A model generated the notes under the pieces. It saw only the letters and a list, made by a program, of their open reading frames with translations. It searched no databases and was not told the DNA's origin. A stretch of DNA of 64,000 bases from DATBSL01 sp964561785 (lineage in GTDB: Bacteria > Acidobacteriota > Vicinamibacteria > Fen-336). The stretch spans positions 22,599 through 86,598 of the forward strand of contig CAZLRF010000018.1 in assembly GCA_964561785.1 (NCBI GenBank). The letters are read 5' to 3'. This document shows positions 16,328 through 25,014 of the stretch, one piece after another; position 1 is the stretch's first letter, and each line of letters begins with the position of its first letter. The translations under genes were made by a program, and so were the position numbers.

Positions 16328-17662
16328 GAGGACGAGCTCGCCTCGACGATCGTGTTCGCAAAGCCGAAGCCCGCCGCGCCGCCGACGGCGCCGCCGCCCT
16401 TCTCGATCCCCGCCCCGAAGCCCACGGCGCCGGAAGCGCCGGCGGAGATCATCAAGCCGCAGCCCGTCGTGCGGCCGGGCGTGGCGGCGAAGTCGACCCC
16501 GCCGTCCGCGATGAGCGTCCCACCTCCGATCCCCGCGGGAGCGAAGTTCGAGGCGCCGAAGCCCGCGGCCCCCGAGCCCGCGGTGTTCCGGGAGCCGGAG
16601 AAGCCGGCGCCTCCCGCCGACCCGGCGCCGCGGGGGGAGGGGCTGCGCGCGGACCAGTGGCTGTACCTCCTCGACGGCGCCCAGCGGGGCCCGATCGACG
16701 TCGAGGACCTGATCGACCTCGTGCTCACCTCGATCCCCGAGGACACGAAGGTCTGGCACCCCGGCCTCGAGACCTGGGTGAGGGCCAACCAGCTGCGCGA
16801 GATCGCGGAGGAGATCCCCCCGCCCCTGATCCCGGGCGCCCAGCGCGGGGCCCTGCTCGAGGAGGACATGCCGGACTTCAACACCGTGCCGGGGATGCTG
16901 CGCACGGTGCTGATCGCGGACGAGGACTCCGCGTTCCGCAAGTACCTCGCGATGCCCCTCGCCGCGCAGGGCTTCACGATCTACGAGGCGGCGGACGGGG
17001 CGGCCGCGTGGCAGATCGCGGTCCAGAACCGGCCCTGGATGATCCTCGCCGACATCTCGATGCCGGAGGTGGACGGCTTCGAGTTCTGCCGCCGGGTGCG
17101 CAACCACCCGCTGCTCGCCCGCGTGCCGCTGCTGTTCATCTCGGGCTCGGACAAGTACAAGGAGCGCTACCGCGCCCTGCAGATCGGCGCCGACGACTTC
17201 CTCTCGAAGAACATGCCGATCCGCGAGCTGCTCATGCGCATCCAGCTCCTGATGACGCGCTACTCCGACCTCTCCGCGGAGCAGAAGCCGGGGACCGAGG
17301 ACGTGGCGGGGGCCTTCCAGGGACGCATCGAGGTGTTCGGCGCGCCGGCGCTCCTGCAGATGTGCGCCCAGGGACGGCTCACCGGCCTGTTCACCGCGCT
17401 CGCGGAAGACGCGGCCAACACCGCGACCGTCATGGGCTTCCGCGAGGGGGACATCATCTCCGCGGCCTGCGGCGGCACCAGCGGCGCCGACGGCGTCTAC
17501 GCGTTCCTCGCGTGGGAAAAGGGCAGCTTCAAGTTCACCCCGGGCGACCCCGGTCAGGGCGAGCCCCTCGCCCAGAGCGTCGAGCACCTGCTGCTCGAGG
17601 GGTGCCGGCTCCTCGACGAGTCGCGCAAGGGCGGCGACGGGGAGGGCGAAGCTTTCGCCTGA
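16328..17662 (+). CDS. GYF-response receiver-PATAN (DUF4388) part of the MglA fusion protein
   Basis: The 444 codons after the gap, open from the first base. Order: Pro/Ala linker; a GYF_2-like domain (LRADQWLYLLDGAQRGPIDVED to KVWHPGLETWVRA); a response-regulator receiver domain with VLIADEDS, phosphoacceptor Asp in ILADISMPEVDGFEF and conserved Lys in FLSKNMP; then a PATAN/DUF4388 domain beginning FQGRIEVFGAPALLQMCAQGRLTGLF. No output DNA-binding domain is present. GYF-type domains bind proline-rich peptides. PATAN domains are found in surface-sensing and motility regulators. If joined to 15270-16227 it makes one polarity GTPase carrying its own receiver. If not, it would be a separate truncated regulator. 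Confidence 0.88.
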   Translation, partial: EDELASTIVFAKPKPAAPPTAPPPFSIPAPKPTAPEAPAEIIKPQPVVRPGVAAKSTPPSAMSVPPPIPAGAKFEAPKPAAPEPAVFREPEKPAPPADPAPRGEGLRADQWLYLLDGAQRGPIDVEDLIDLVLTSIPEDTKVWHPGLETWVRANQLREIAEEIPPPLIPGAQRGALLEEDMPDFNTVPGMLRTVLIADEDSAFRKYLAMPLAAQGFTIYEAADGAAAWQIAVQNRPWMILADISMPEVDGFEFCRRVRNHPLLARVPLLFISGSDKYKERYRALQIGADDFLSKNMPIRELLMRIQLLMTRYSDLSAEQKPGTEDVAGAFQGRIEVFGAPALLQMCAQGRLTGLFTALAEDAANTATVMGFREGDIISAACGGTSGADGVYAFLAWEKGSFKFTPGDPGQGEPLAQSVEHLLLEGCRLLDESRKGGDGEGEAFA

Positions 17663-17785
17663 GGCCCGTCGCTCGACGCACTGTCCGCGTTCCGGCCAGG
17701 GCGAGCGCTGTGGTCGTCTGCGACCTCTCCGAATCAACAGCTTACGGGTGGTCCGCCGTTTGCTTCGGACATGGCCGGAGGTCGT

Positions 17786-18763
17786 ATGTCGCGGAATGCT
17801 CGGGGCGGGCTCGTCGGCGTGGCCCTGGGTGGACTGCTCGCACTCTCGTACGCGGGGACGGCCGAGGCAGGCTATCAGGTGGCCACGGGGGTCACGGGCG
17901 GCCTCGGGACGAGCCGCAACCCGTTCGACAAGACCAGCCAGCGGAAGGTCGCCCGGGACGCCCACGACCGCTGGCTCGTCGTCTTCTCCCGCGTGAACGC
18001 CGGGACGGGCCGCAACGAGGTCCACCTGGCCCGCTCCCGCGACTTCAACCCGCTCAACAACCTGCCGGACGCGAACGAGTGGCCGTCTGTCTGCCTCTTC
18101 GGCCAGGGCGGGCTGGTGGTCGACAACGCTGCGAACAACTACGTCTTCCCGTCGCTCGACGTCAGCGAGAGCCGCCTCAAGGTGGGCGTCACGGTGCTCG
18201 ACCTCACCGCGAACGACGTGCTCTACACCCAGAACGTCAACGTCGCGAGCTGGAGCCTGGCCGGCGCGTGGACGCAGGCCGGCGGAGGGACCTCTCCCCG
18301 ATACGACACCGTCAACGCCAGCGTCTACGGCACCACGGCGCCCGTGCTCGCGTTCGACGCCAACGACCGCCCCCACCTCGCCTACGTGCGGGCGAACGTC
18401 TCGTTCCGCCCGAGCGTCTACTACCGGACCTGGCAGGGGAGCTGGGGGAGCGAGATCGAGATCAGCGACGTGAGCGCGGCAGGGACGGCGTTCCCGACCG
18501 AGCTCGACCCCACGATCGACTACGGCGGCAACGGCTGGGTGCACGTCGCCTACAAGGACGACAGCAACGTCGGGGACGCGACGGCGAAGACCGACCGCTA
18601 TCGCTACGTGCGCAACGCCCTCAGCGGCGACTACGGGACGTTCACCTCCCCCGTCACCGTGATCTCCGCGGGCGTGAGCAACGACCTGGGCCAGCCGCCG
18701 AGCCTCGCCGCCCAGGGCAACGACGTCTGGCTGGTCGGGGGCTTCGCCGGCGCCGGCTCGTAG
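17786..18763 (+). CDS. Exported beta-propeller-like N-terminal part of a large C25 peptidase protein, ended by an in-frame amber
   Basis: A 325-residue product if the TAG at 18761-18763 is read as stop. Residues 1-28 are a clear signal peptide with AEA before GYQ. The rest has repeated short strands resembling BNR/sialidase-like propeller blades (FDANDRPHLAYVRA, GGNGWVHVAYKDD). The same frame stays open after the TAG and continues the same kind of sequence (WAWFNYSSSDGGAWAHG), so I read this as the N terminus of a single gene running to 23473. The TAG could be a point mutation (TAC or TGG), a base-call error or real. ATG 17786 follows GGAGG at 17777-17781; ATG 17771 is an alternative. Confidence 0.75.
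   Translation: MSRNARGGLVGVALGGLLALSYAGTAEAGYQVATGVTGGLGTSRNPFDKTSQRKVARDAHDRWLVVFSRVNAGTGRNEVHLARSRDFNPLNNLPDANEWPSVCLFGQGGLVVDNAANNYVFPSLDVSESRLKVGVTVLDLTANDVLYTQNVNVASWSLAGAWTQAGGGTSPRYDTVNASVYGTTAPVLAFDANDRPHLAYVRANVSFRPSVYYRTWQGSWGSEIEISDVSAAGTAFPTELDPTIDYGGNGWVHVAYKDDSNVGDATAKTDRYRYVRNALSGDYGTFTSPVTVISAGVSNDLGQPPSLAAQGNDVWLVGGFAGAGS
18761..18763 (+). other. In-frame TAG interrupting the C25 peptidase gene
   Basis: TAG in the frame of 17786, with no frame change on either side. The next in-frame start codon is GTG at 18854. No terminator or ribosome site lies between. The other genes in the window end in TAG, TGA or TAA as ordinary stops, so amber recoding across the genome is unlikely. 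Confidence 0.85.
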
Positions 18764-18853
18764 TGGGCCTGGTTCAACTACTCGTCCTCGGACGGAGGAG
18801 CGTGGGCGCACGGCGCCGCGGGCTTCAACTTCGAGTGCGTCGCCTCGTTCGAC

Positions 18854-20891
18854 GTGATCAACCCGGTGGTGGGCACGAACCCGGCCGGGTCCGACCACCG
18901 CGTGGCCGCGATGCGCGACTTCGGCAACAACCGCCTGTACCGGTATCTCTGGACCGGCTCGAACTGGGTGGACGGCGCGTGCGGCTCGCACACCCAGTAC
19001 CTGCTCGGCTTCAACGGCAGCGCGAGCACCGACCGCGGCAACGTGGCGATCGAGAAGCACAAGCCGGCCACCGCCGCCGACCAGATCTACTGCTTCTACA
19101 ACTCCTTCGACGACACGCCGAACACGCCGCCCCCGCCCGCCGACTCGATCACCTGCGACACCACGGGTCCGCTCGCGGCCAGCCCGCGCCCCACCTACAG
19201 GTCCATCGGGACCCGCTCCGACGACACGGGCAACGCGACGGTGACGCGCGACTCCCCGACCGTGACCGGGGTGGGCACGCAGTGGCGGACGAACAACCGG
19301 GGCCTTGGCGATCGGCTCACGATCAACGTGTCGGGGACGGAGTATCACTACGTCGTCGCCTCCGTGCAGTCGGACACCCAGCTCACCCTGACCCGCCCCG
19401 TGCTCCAGGCATCGGGCACGTACGCCTACACGCTCGCGCGGCAGTTCGAGACCCTGCAGCGGTGGGAGGACTGCGTGTCGCGCTCGGCGGCGAACACCTG
19501 CAAGCGGCTCGCGGACACCCAGGAGTACTTCGCGACCGCGAGCTCCAGCCTCGTGGCCGACGGCCGCATCGAGGTCGGCGTCGCCTACGAGGACAGCGTC
19601 TTCGCCCACTCCACCGGGGGGACGGGTCCGGGCCAGCCGGTCCTGCGAGTGGCCGGGGCCACCACGAGCGCGACCCGCGACATCACCCTCACCGCGGTCG
19701 GGCCGAACCGCCACAACGGCACCGCGGGGACGGGCGTCGTCGTGGACAACGAGGCGAACACCGCTTCCGCCATCGAGATCGCGGCGAACAACTTCGTGCG
19801 GGTCGAGTGGATGGAGGTCAAGGGCGGGGGCTTCGGGGCCGACGGCATCCGGCTCCCCGCCTCGACGCTGGGCTCGAACCGGATCGCCCTCCACGCGAAC
19901 CTGGTACACGACGTGGGCGGCGACGGCATCGAGATCGAGGATTGGAACACGAGCGCCGACGTCTACAACAACTTCGTCTACCGCGCCCGCGAGAACGGCC
20001 TCTTCCTGAGCGCGCTGGGCTGGAGCGGCAGCAGCGCGATCAACGTCCTCAACAACACGTTCTTCGAGAACAACCGCGGCTCCGCGGCCTACGCGGGCGT
20101 CCGCTCCGCCGTGGGCGTCATCAACGTGACCCTCCGCAACAACCTCTCCCTCAACCACGCCATGACGGGCGGCGTCGACTTCGGGATCGCGGACGAGCTC
20201 GCCGACGGCACGGCCGACCTCGGCGCGTCGAGCGGCACGAACATGAGCTCGGACGGCTCCGCGCTGACGCCCAACCACTGCGCCGGCGCGGGCGGCTGCC
20301 TGACCGGGGCCATCGACACCTTCGTCTTCGTCGACGTGTTCGCTCCGAACCTGCACCTGCGGAGCGACTCCCAGGCGCGGGGCCAGGGCGCGAACCTCCT
20401 CTCCGTCCTCGGCTACTCCCCGTTCCGCACGGACATCGACGCGCAGCTGCGGGCCACCGGCCCGTCCTGGGACATCGGCGCCGACGAGTACTTCGGGACG
20501 ACGGCGGTGCGGCTGCAGTCGTTCACGGCGACGGGCGGGGAGGCGTCGGTGCTCTTGGAGTGGCGGACGGGGTCGGAGCTCGAGAACGCGGGGTTCCACG
20601 TGTACCGGGGCTCGTCGGCGGACGGGCCGTGGGAGCGACTGACGCGGGACCTGATCGAGGGTCTGGGCTCCTCGGCGGTGGGGCGAGCGTACTCGTGGCT
20701 CGACACGGGTCTCGCGAACGGGGTCCGGTACTACTACCGGCTGGAGGACGTGGACACGGCGGGGGTGTCGACGGTTCACGGACCGGTGTGGGCGGTTCCG
20801 CAAGCATCCTCGTCGGGTCCCGGCGAGGGCGAGGGCGGCGGGACGGAGGGTGGCGGCGGCGGGGCGGAAGGCGGCGGGGGCGAGGCGGCGG
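18854..20891 (+). CDS. Middle part of the C25 peptidase protein: beta-helix and FnIII-like domains
   Basis: Open in the same frame as 17786-18763; if the amber is an error the coding sequence starts at 18764. The region around 19780-20180 codes a right-handed parallel beta-helix, with repeated N-x-[FLV]-V and GDGIEI-type turns (NRIALHANLVHDVGGDGIEIEDWN, shortened to its key turns NLVHDVGGDGIEI and NVLNNTFFENNRG). From ~20505 a fibronectin-III-like domain follows (LLEWRTGSELENAGFHVYRG, YYYRLEDVD), then a Gly/Glu-rich linker that runs into the second gap. Beta-helices and FnIII modules are typical of secreted adhesins and glycan-binding proteins. From about 20500 the codons change to G-ending ones. 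Confidence 0.75.
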
Positions 20892-20991
20892 NNNNNNNNN
20901 NNNNNNNNNNNNNNNNNNNNNNNNNNNNNNNNNNNNNNNNNNNNNNNNNNNNNNNNNNNNNNNNNNNNNNNNNNNNNNNNNNNNNNNNNNN
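20892..20991. other. Assembly gap 2 (100 N)
   Basis: Exactly 100 N inside a Gly/Glu/Ala-rich linker. The last 14 bases before it and the first 14 after it are the same (GGGCGAGGCGGCGG). Merging on that overlap keeps the reading frame, but 14 bases of low-complexity sequence is weak proof that nothing is missing. Confidence 0.95.
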
Positions 20992-23473
20992 GGGCGAGGC
21001 GGCGGCGCCGGCGCTTCCGGTGCGTCGTGCCCTGGTGGACGCGGTGGTGGGGCGCAAGGCGCGTCTGGTGTCGGCGCAGGCGCTGGAGCTTCGGGCGTTC
21101 CGGGGTCTTCGTCCCTCGGCGGTGGGCGTTCCCGAGATGGCGGTGGGAGCGGACGGGACGCGTCGAGCGTCGCGTCGGGCTGTGTCGGCGCCGCGTGTGA
21201 CGCGGGGTTACCTGCCGCAGCGCGTGGCGCGACTCGCGGGGACGGTGTTCCAGGGGGAGAGCAAGAGCGCGGTGGTGGAGCTTTACCCGGTGCGCTTCGA
21301 CGGGTCTCGGCAGCAGCTGGTGCTGGCGCAGCGGGTGCGGGTGCGGCTGGCGTTCTCGGAGCTCGAGTCCGGGGAGACGGGGACGGGGCGGATGGGGCGG
21401 GCGCGGCCGCGTCGGATGCCGGCGTCTCGGGACGTGCTGGCGGTGCTGCACACGACGAGGCGTGGGGTTCACGGGGTGCCGTTCGAGTCGGTGTTCCCGG
21501 GGCGGACGCGGGGGTATCCGCTCTCGCAGCTGAGGCTGCAGCGCGAGGGCGAGGCGGTGGGGTACCGGGTGGAGCCGGGGGGAGGGGAGTTCTCCCCGGG
21601 GAGCCGGCTGGTGTTCTGGGCGGACGTGGAGGCCTCATCGACGGACCACTCGGGCGAGGTGGCGTGGGAGCTGGTGCGCGCGGCGGGGGTGGGGATGGAG
21701 ACGGTGTCGGCGGCGCCCGAGGGTGTGGCGGCGGGGACGACGCCCATGGGGGTCGCGCGGTTCGAGACGAACCGGATCTACCAGGACGGTCTGCTCGAGG
21801 CGGACGACCCGTGGCTGTGGGAGTTCGCGACGGCGGGCAAGAGCCGGGTGGTGACGCTCGGGCTCGAGGGGGTGGACACCGCCTCGGCGCGCAAGGCGCG
21901 GCTCGACGTGGAGCTCCAGGGGGGCACGGCGACGGGGGTTTCGAACGAGCACCACGTGCGGGTGTCGCTGCGGCCCGCGGGGGCGAGCGAGTGGACGGTG
22001 GTGGGGGAGACGTTCTTCACGGGCAAGCGGCCGCACCGGCTGAGCGCGGAGCTCCCGGCGTCGCTGCTGGTGAACGGGTCGAACGAGCTGGAGGTCCGCA
22101 ATCTCGGGGACACGGGGGTCGTCTCGACGGTGTTCCTGGACCGGGTGTGGGTGAGCTACCCGCAGCGAAGCGCGGCGCGGGGGGGAGTGTTCGAGGGGAC
22201 GTGGGAGGGGTCGGGGACGGTGGAGGTGTCGGGGCTGGGGGCGGGGGCCCTCGTGCTCGACGTGACGCAGGCGGCGGCGCGGCGGGCGACGGGGGTCGAG
22301 ACGGCGGGCGAGCGCGTGCTCTTCCACGCGGAGGCGGGACGGCGCTACGCGGCGGTGTCGGCGTCGGGGCTTCTCGCGCCGCGGGTGACGTGGCCGCAGC
22401 GCTCGTCCTTGCGGGAGGGGACGAACCAGGCCGATTACGTCCTCGTGGCACCGCGGGCGTTCCTGGAGGCGGCCGAGCCGCTGCTCGTGCGCCGGGCGAG
22501 CCAGGGGCTCTCGACGATGGGGGTCGCGTTCGAGGAGATCGCGGAGGTGTTCGGGCACGGGCGGCCCTCGGCGGAGGCGATCCGGGCGTTCCTCGCCCAC
22601 GCGTACCACTCGTGGCGGCGCCCCTCGCCGCGCTACGTGCTGCTGCTGGGGGACGCGAGCTACGACCCGCGGGGCTTCCAGCCGAGCTCGCAGCCCGCGC
22701 CGCTGCCGATGCTGCGGGCGAGGACGAGCTACCTGTGGACGGCGTCGGACCCGCTCCTGGCGGCAGTCAACGGGGACGACCTCGTCCCCGACCTCGCGAT
22801 CGGACGGCTGCCGGCGAGAACGATCGAGGAGGCGCGCTCTCTGGTCGCGAAGGTGCTGGCGTGGGAGGACTCGGGCCAGGACCTCTCGGGCCGGGCGGTG
22901 CTCGTGGCGGACGACCCCGACCTCGCGGGGGACTTCGAGGCGGACGTGGAGGACGTCAAGGCGAGCTTCCTCGGCGGGCGCGAGACGCAGGTGCTCAAGC
23001 TGCGCGAGATCGGGGCGGCCGCGATGAAGGGGGCGATCAAAGACGCCTTCGACCGCGGGGCCTCGCTCGTGAGCTACGTGGGCCACGGCGGCTCGGCGGC
23101 CTGGGCGAGCGAGACCGTGTGGACCAGCTGGGACGCGCCGAGCCTCCTCGCCCAGTCCCGCCAGCCCCTGCTCGTCACGATGAACTGCCTCAACGGCTAC
23201 TTCATCGCGCCCAGCTTCGACTCGCTCTCCGAGTCGCTCGTCAAGGCCGAGGGCCGCGGGGCCGTCGCCGCCTTCTCGCCGAGCGGCCTCTCCCTGGACC
23301 ACCCCGCCCATCAGTACCACAAGGCCCTCATGGCCGAGATCACCGCCGGAGGCCACGCCCGGCTCGGCGACGCCGTCCTCGCCGCCCAGGCCGCCTATGC
23401 GAGGACCGGCCTCATGCCCGAGCTGCTCGCCGTCTACCACCTCCTCGGCGACCCGGCGACGCCCGTCCGGTAG
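20992..23473 (+). CDS. Gingipain-like C25 cysteine peptidase, C-terminal part
   Basis: Open from the gap to TAG at 23471-23473. The first ~480 residues form beta-rich regions like the propeptide and jelly-roll parts of C25 precursors (AVVELYPVRFDGSRQQLVLAQR is shortened here to VVELYPVRF). The peptidase domain runs from ~22430: YVLLLGDASYDP, PDLAIGRLPA, catalytic His in SYVGHGG (codon 23084) and catalytic Cys in VTMNCLNGYF (codon 23186). The His-Cys spacing of 34 residues is close to the 33 of gingipain R. It would be an exported Arg/Lys- or other-specific protease. No type IX sorting domain follows the peptidase and no Por genes are in the window, so the export route is unknown. Confidence 0.85.
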
Positions 23474-23503
23474 GAGGGCGGGAGCGGAGCGGCCTTCGGG
23501 GGG

Positions 23504-23992
23504 TCAGCAGCCCCCGCCGTCGCTGCAGGTGTTGGAGATGCAGGTCGCCGTGCACGGGTCCTGGCTGAAGCAGGTGCAGGGCGTGCCGTCCGGCTTGCCC
23601 GCGCAGCTGTCGGTGCACGTGGCCGCCGCCTCCGCGGGGGTGGGCGCCACCATCGAGGCCACCGCCGGGAGCAGGGTCGCCGTCCCGAGCGCGGCGCGGC
23701 GCAGCAGCTCGCGGCGCGAGGGCGGGGGTGAGGCGGGAGCCGCATCCACGAGCCCCGCCTCGCCGAGGCGGTCGAGGGCGAGGCGCACGAGGGCCCGGCC
23801 CTCGGCGGCCCGAGCGCCCGGGGCGACGAGGCGGGCGATCTCGTCCACGTCGCGCATCCCGTCCGCGAAGCGGAACACGTCGGCGGCGGTGCGGTTCAGG
23901 CAGTGCGCGCGGTTCTCCTCCGTGTCGTAGACGAGGAGCTCGTCCGGGAGCTCCCGCAGGAGCAGGCCCTCGCGGCGTGCCGCAGGCTTCAT
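23504..23992 (-). CDS. PqqD-domain protein with internal Tat-like signal and eight-cysteine tail
   Basis: A 162-residue protein with an odd order of parts. Residues ~10-82 are a PqqD/RRE-like domain (LLRELPDELLVYDTEENRAHCLN, seen as ELLVYDTE and LNRTAADVF, then a helical end). Such domains bind leader peptides of ribosomal peptides. Residues 92-124 look like a Tat signal: SRRELLR, a hydrophobic stretch, then AEA-AA. The tail 125-162 has cysteines at 126, 130, 139, 141, 147, 151, 156 and 162. The start ATG 23992 overlaps the HprK-like stop (ATGA). One reading is a peptide substrate carrying its own recognition domain; another is a small exported disulfide or metal-binding protein. No radical SAM enzyme or cyclase is nearby. 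Confidence 0.8.
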   Translation of the reverse strand: MKPAARREGLLLRELPDELLVYDTEENRAHCLNRTAADVFRFADGMRDVDEIARLVAPGARAAEGRALVRLALDRLGEAGLVDAAPASPPPSRRELLRRAALGTATLLPAVASMVAPTPAEAAATCTDSCAGKPDGTPCTCFSQDPCTATCISNTCSDGGGC

Positions 23993-24888
23993 TCGGTCCC
24001 CCTCTCGCCCCTCGCCTCCGGGGACGGATTCGCTTCGCGTAGCGACCGCAGGAGGACAGGCGCGAGGTCGCTCGCCTCCCCGCGCTCGCCCTTCAGCACG
24101 GTCGCCGCGGACACCGCGCCCTCGAGCGCCTGGAGCGAGGCCTCCGGCCGCAGGCGGGCGGGCACGGTGTGCGCGAGCATCTCGATCACGGCCTCTCCCC
24201 GGCTCAGGGCACGGGGCGCCCAGCGCGCGCCGGGGCGGTGCTCGACCAGGGCCACGAGGCCCACCGGGAGCGGCCGCCGACCCGCCCTCCCCCCGAGATC
24301 CTCGGCCGAGCGGCTCCGCGCGTGCACGTCGCAGCCTCCCGGGCCGCGGATCGAGAGCGGCTTCGCGAACGGGTGCACCCGCCCCTGCTCGTCGAGCACC
24401 GCGAACTCGTCGGAGAGGTACAGGGCCCCGGCCTTCACGAGCTCGGCGACCAGCGTCGTCTTGCCGCTGCGGCTGCGGCCAGGGACGAGAAGGGCGCGGC
24501 CGCCCCAGCCCACGACCCCGGCGTGGACGAAGGTGCGGCGCGAGGCCCCCGCCGCCACGGCCTGACGGATCTCGGACTCGAGGATCGCCAGCGCCCGGTC
24601 GAGGTCCGGAGTGCGGGCGCGCCGCCGCGCCCCGACGTACACGCGGCTCGGGCGACCTTCGCGGCGCGGGACCCACAGCGAGAAGAGCGCGTCGACGAGG
24701 TGCGACGTCGCGGGCCGCCTCCCCGGCGGCAGGTGGGGCGGCAGGCGCTCGAGAAGTTCCGGAGAGTTGGTCCGCACGCCCACGCGCAGGCCGTAGGCGT
24801 CGAAGCAGGTCCCCGAGCTCCAGCCGAGGCGGTCGATTCGTGCCGAACCGCGCCGCAGGCGCGGCATCACGCCCGGCAGAACCACCAT
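23989..24888 (-). CDS. HprK-like P-loop protein (HPr kinase C-terminal type)
   Basis: A 299-residue protein. The P-loop GRSRSGKTT (137-145) and the following LYLSDEFAVLDEQGRVHPFAKPLSIR-type stretch (key residues D160 and the K-P-L-S-I-R end) match HPr kinase/phosphorylase-related proteins. Those found beside ribosomal-peptide genes phosphorylate precursor peptides, as in some lasso-peptide clusters. There is no HPr gene or PTS here, so a carbon-control role is unlikely. ATG 24888 has AGGGAGGGTGAG upstream; the open frame extends further but lacks a ribosome site. It overlaps the PqqD-domain gene, its most likely partner. A TGC-TACACT extended -10 lies at 24917-24910. Confidence 0.82.
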   Translation of the reverse strand: MVVLPGVMPRLRRGSARIDRLGWSSGTCFDAYGLRVGVRTNSPELLERLPPHLPPGRRPATSHLVDALFSLWVPRREGRPSRVYVGARRRARTPDLDRALAILESEIRQAVAAGASRRTFVHAGVVGWGGRALLVPGRSRSGKTTLVAELVKAGALYLSDEFAVLDEQGRVHPFAKPLSIRGPGGCDVHARSRSAEDLGGRAGRRPLPVGLVALVEHRPGARWAPRALSRGEAVIEMLAHTVPARLRPEASLQALEGAVSAATVLKGERGEASDLAPVLLRSLREANPSPEARGERGTE

Positions 24889-24909
24889 GGTCTCACCCTC
24901 CCTGCGGCG

Positions 24910-24917
24910 AGTGTAGC
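24910..24917 (-). promoter_or_regulatory. Extended -10 promoter for the HprK-like/PqqD operon
   Basis: Read on the minus strand, TGC followed by TACACT (24915-24910). The expected start is about 24903, giving a 15-base leader with the AGGGAGG ribosome site. The -35 position (GAACCT) is poor. Confidence 0.4.
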
Positions 24918-24938
24918 AGACGCCGCCAAACGAGGTTC

Positions 24939-24955
24939 CGGCACGACGCGTGCCG
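24939..24955. promoter_or_regulatory. Palindrome, possible operator of the divergent region
   Basis: Arms CGGCAC (24939-24944) and GTGCCG (24950-24955) around GACGC. It sits just upstream of the minus-strand promoter, where a regulator would bind. Inference only. Confidence 0.3.
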
Positions 24956-25014
24956 ACTCGGATCACTTGCCCAAAACGGGACTCTACACCACTTTTTCGC
25001 GTTTCAAAAGGTAC

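Noticed and set aside
16080..16382. Repeats around gap 1 as a CRISPR array
   Set aside because: The repeats are in-frame coding repeats of a proline-rich linker without spacers, and no cas gene is present.
17786..23473. A type IX secretion cargo
   Set aside because: The chain ends with the peptidase domain, with no C-terminal sorting domain, and no Por genes are in the window.
16657..23568. A ~2300-codon plus-strand frame and a ~1870-codon minus-strand frame across the MglA and peptidase genes
   Set aside because: Both products are low-complexity Arg/Gly/Pro/Ala strings in frames other than those with clear domains; they also run through N gaps.
23989..24888. A true HPr kinase controlling carbon use
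   Set aside because: No HPr or PTS gene is present, the N-terminal HprK domain is absent, and the coupled gene is a PqqD-domain protein.
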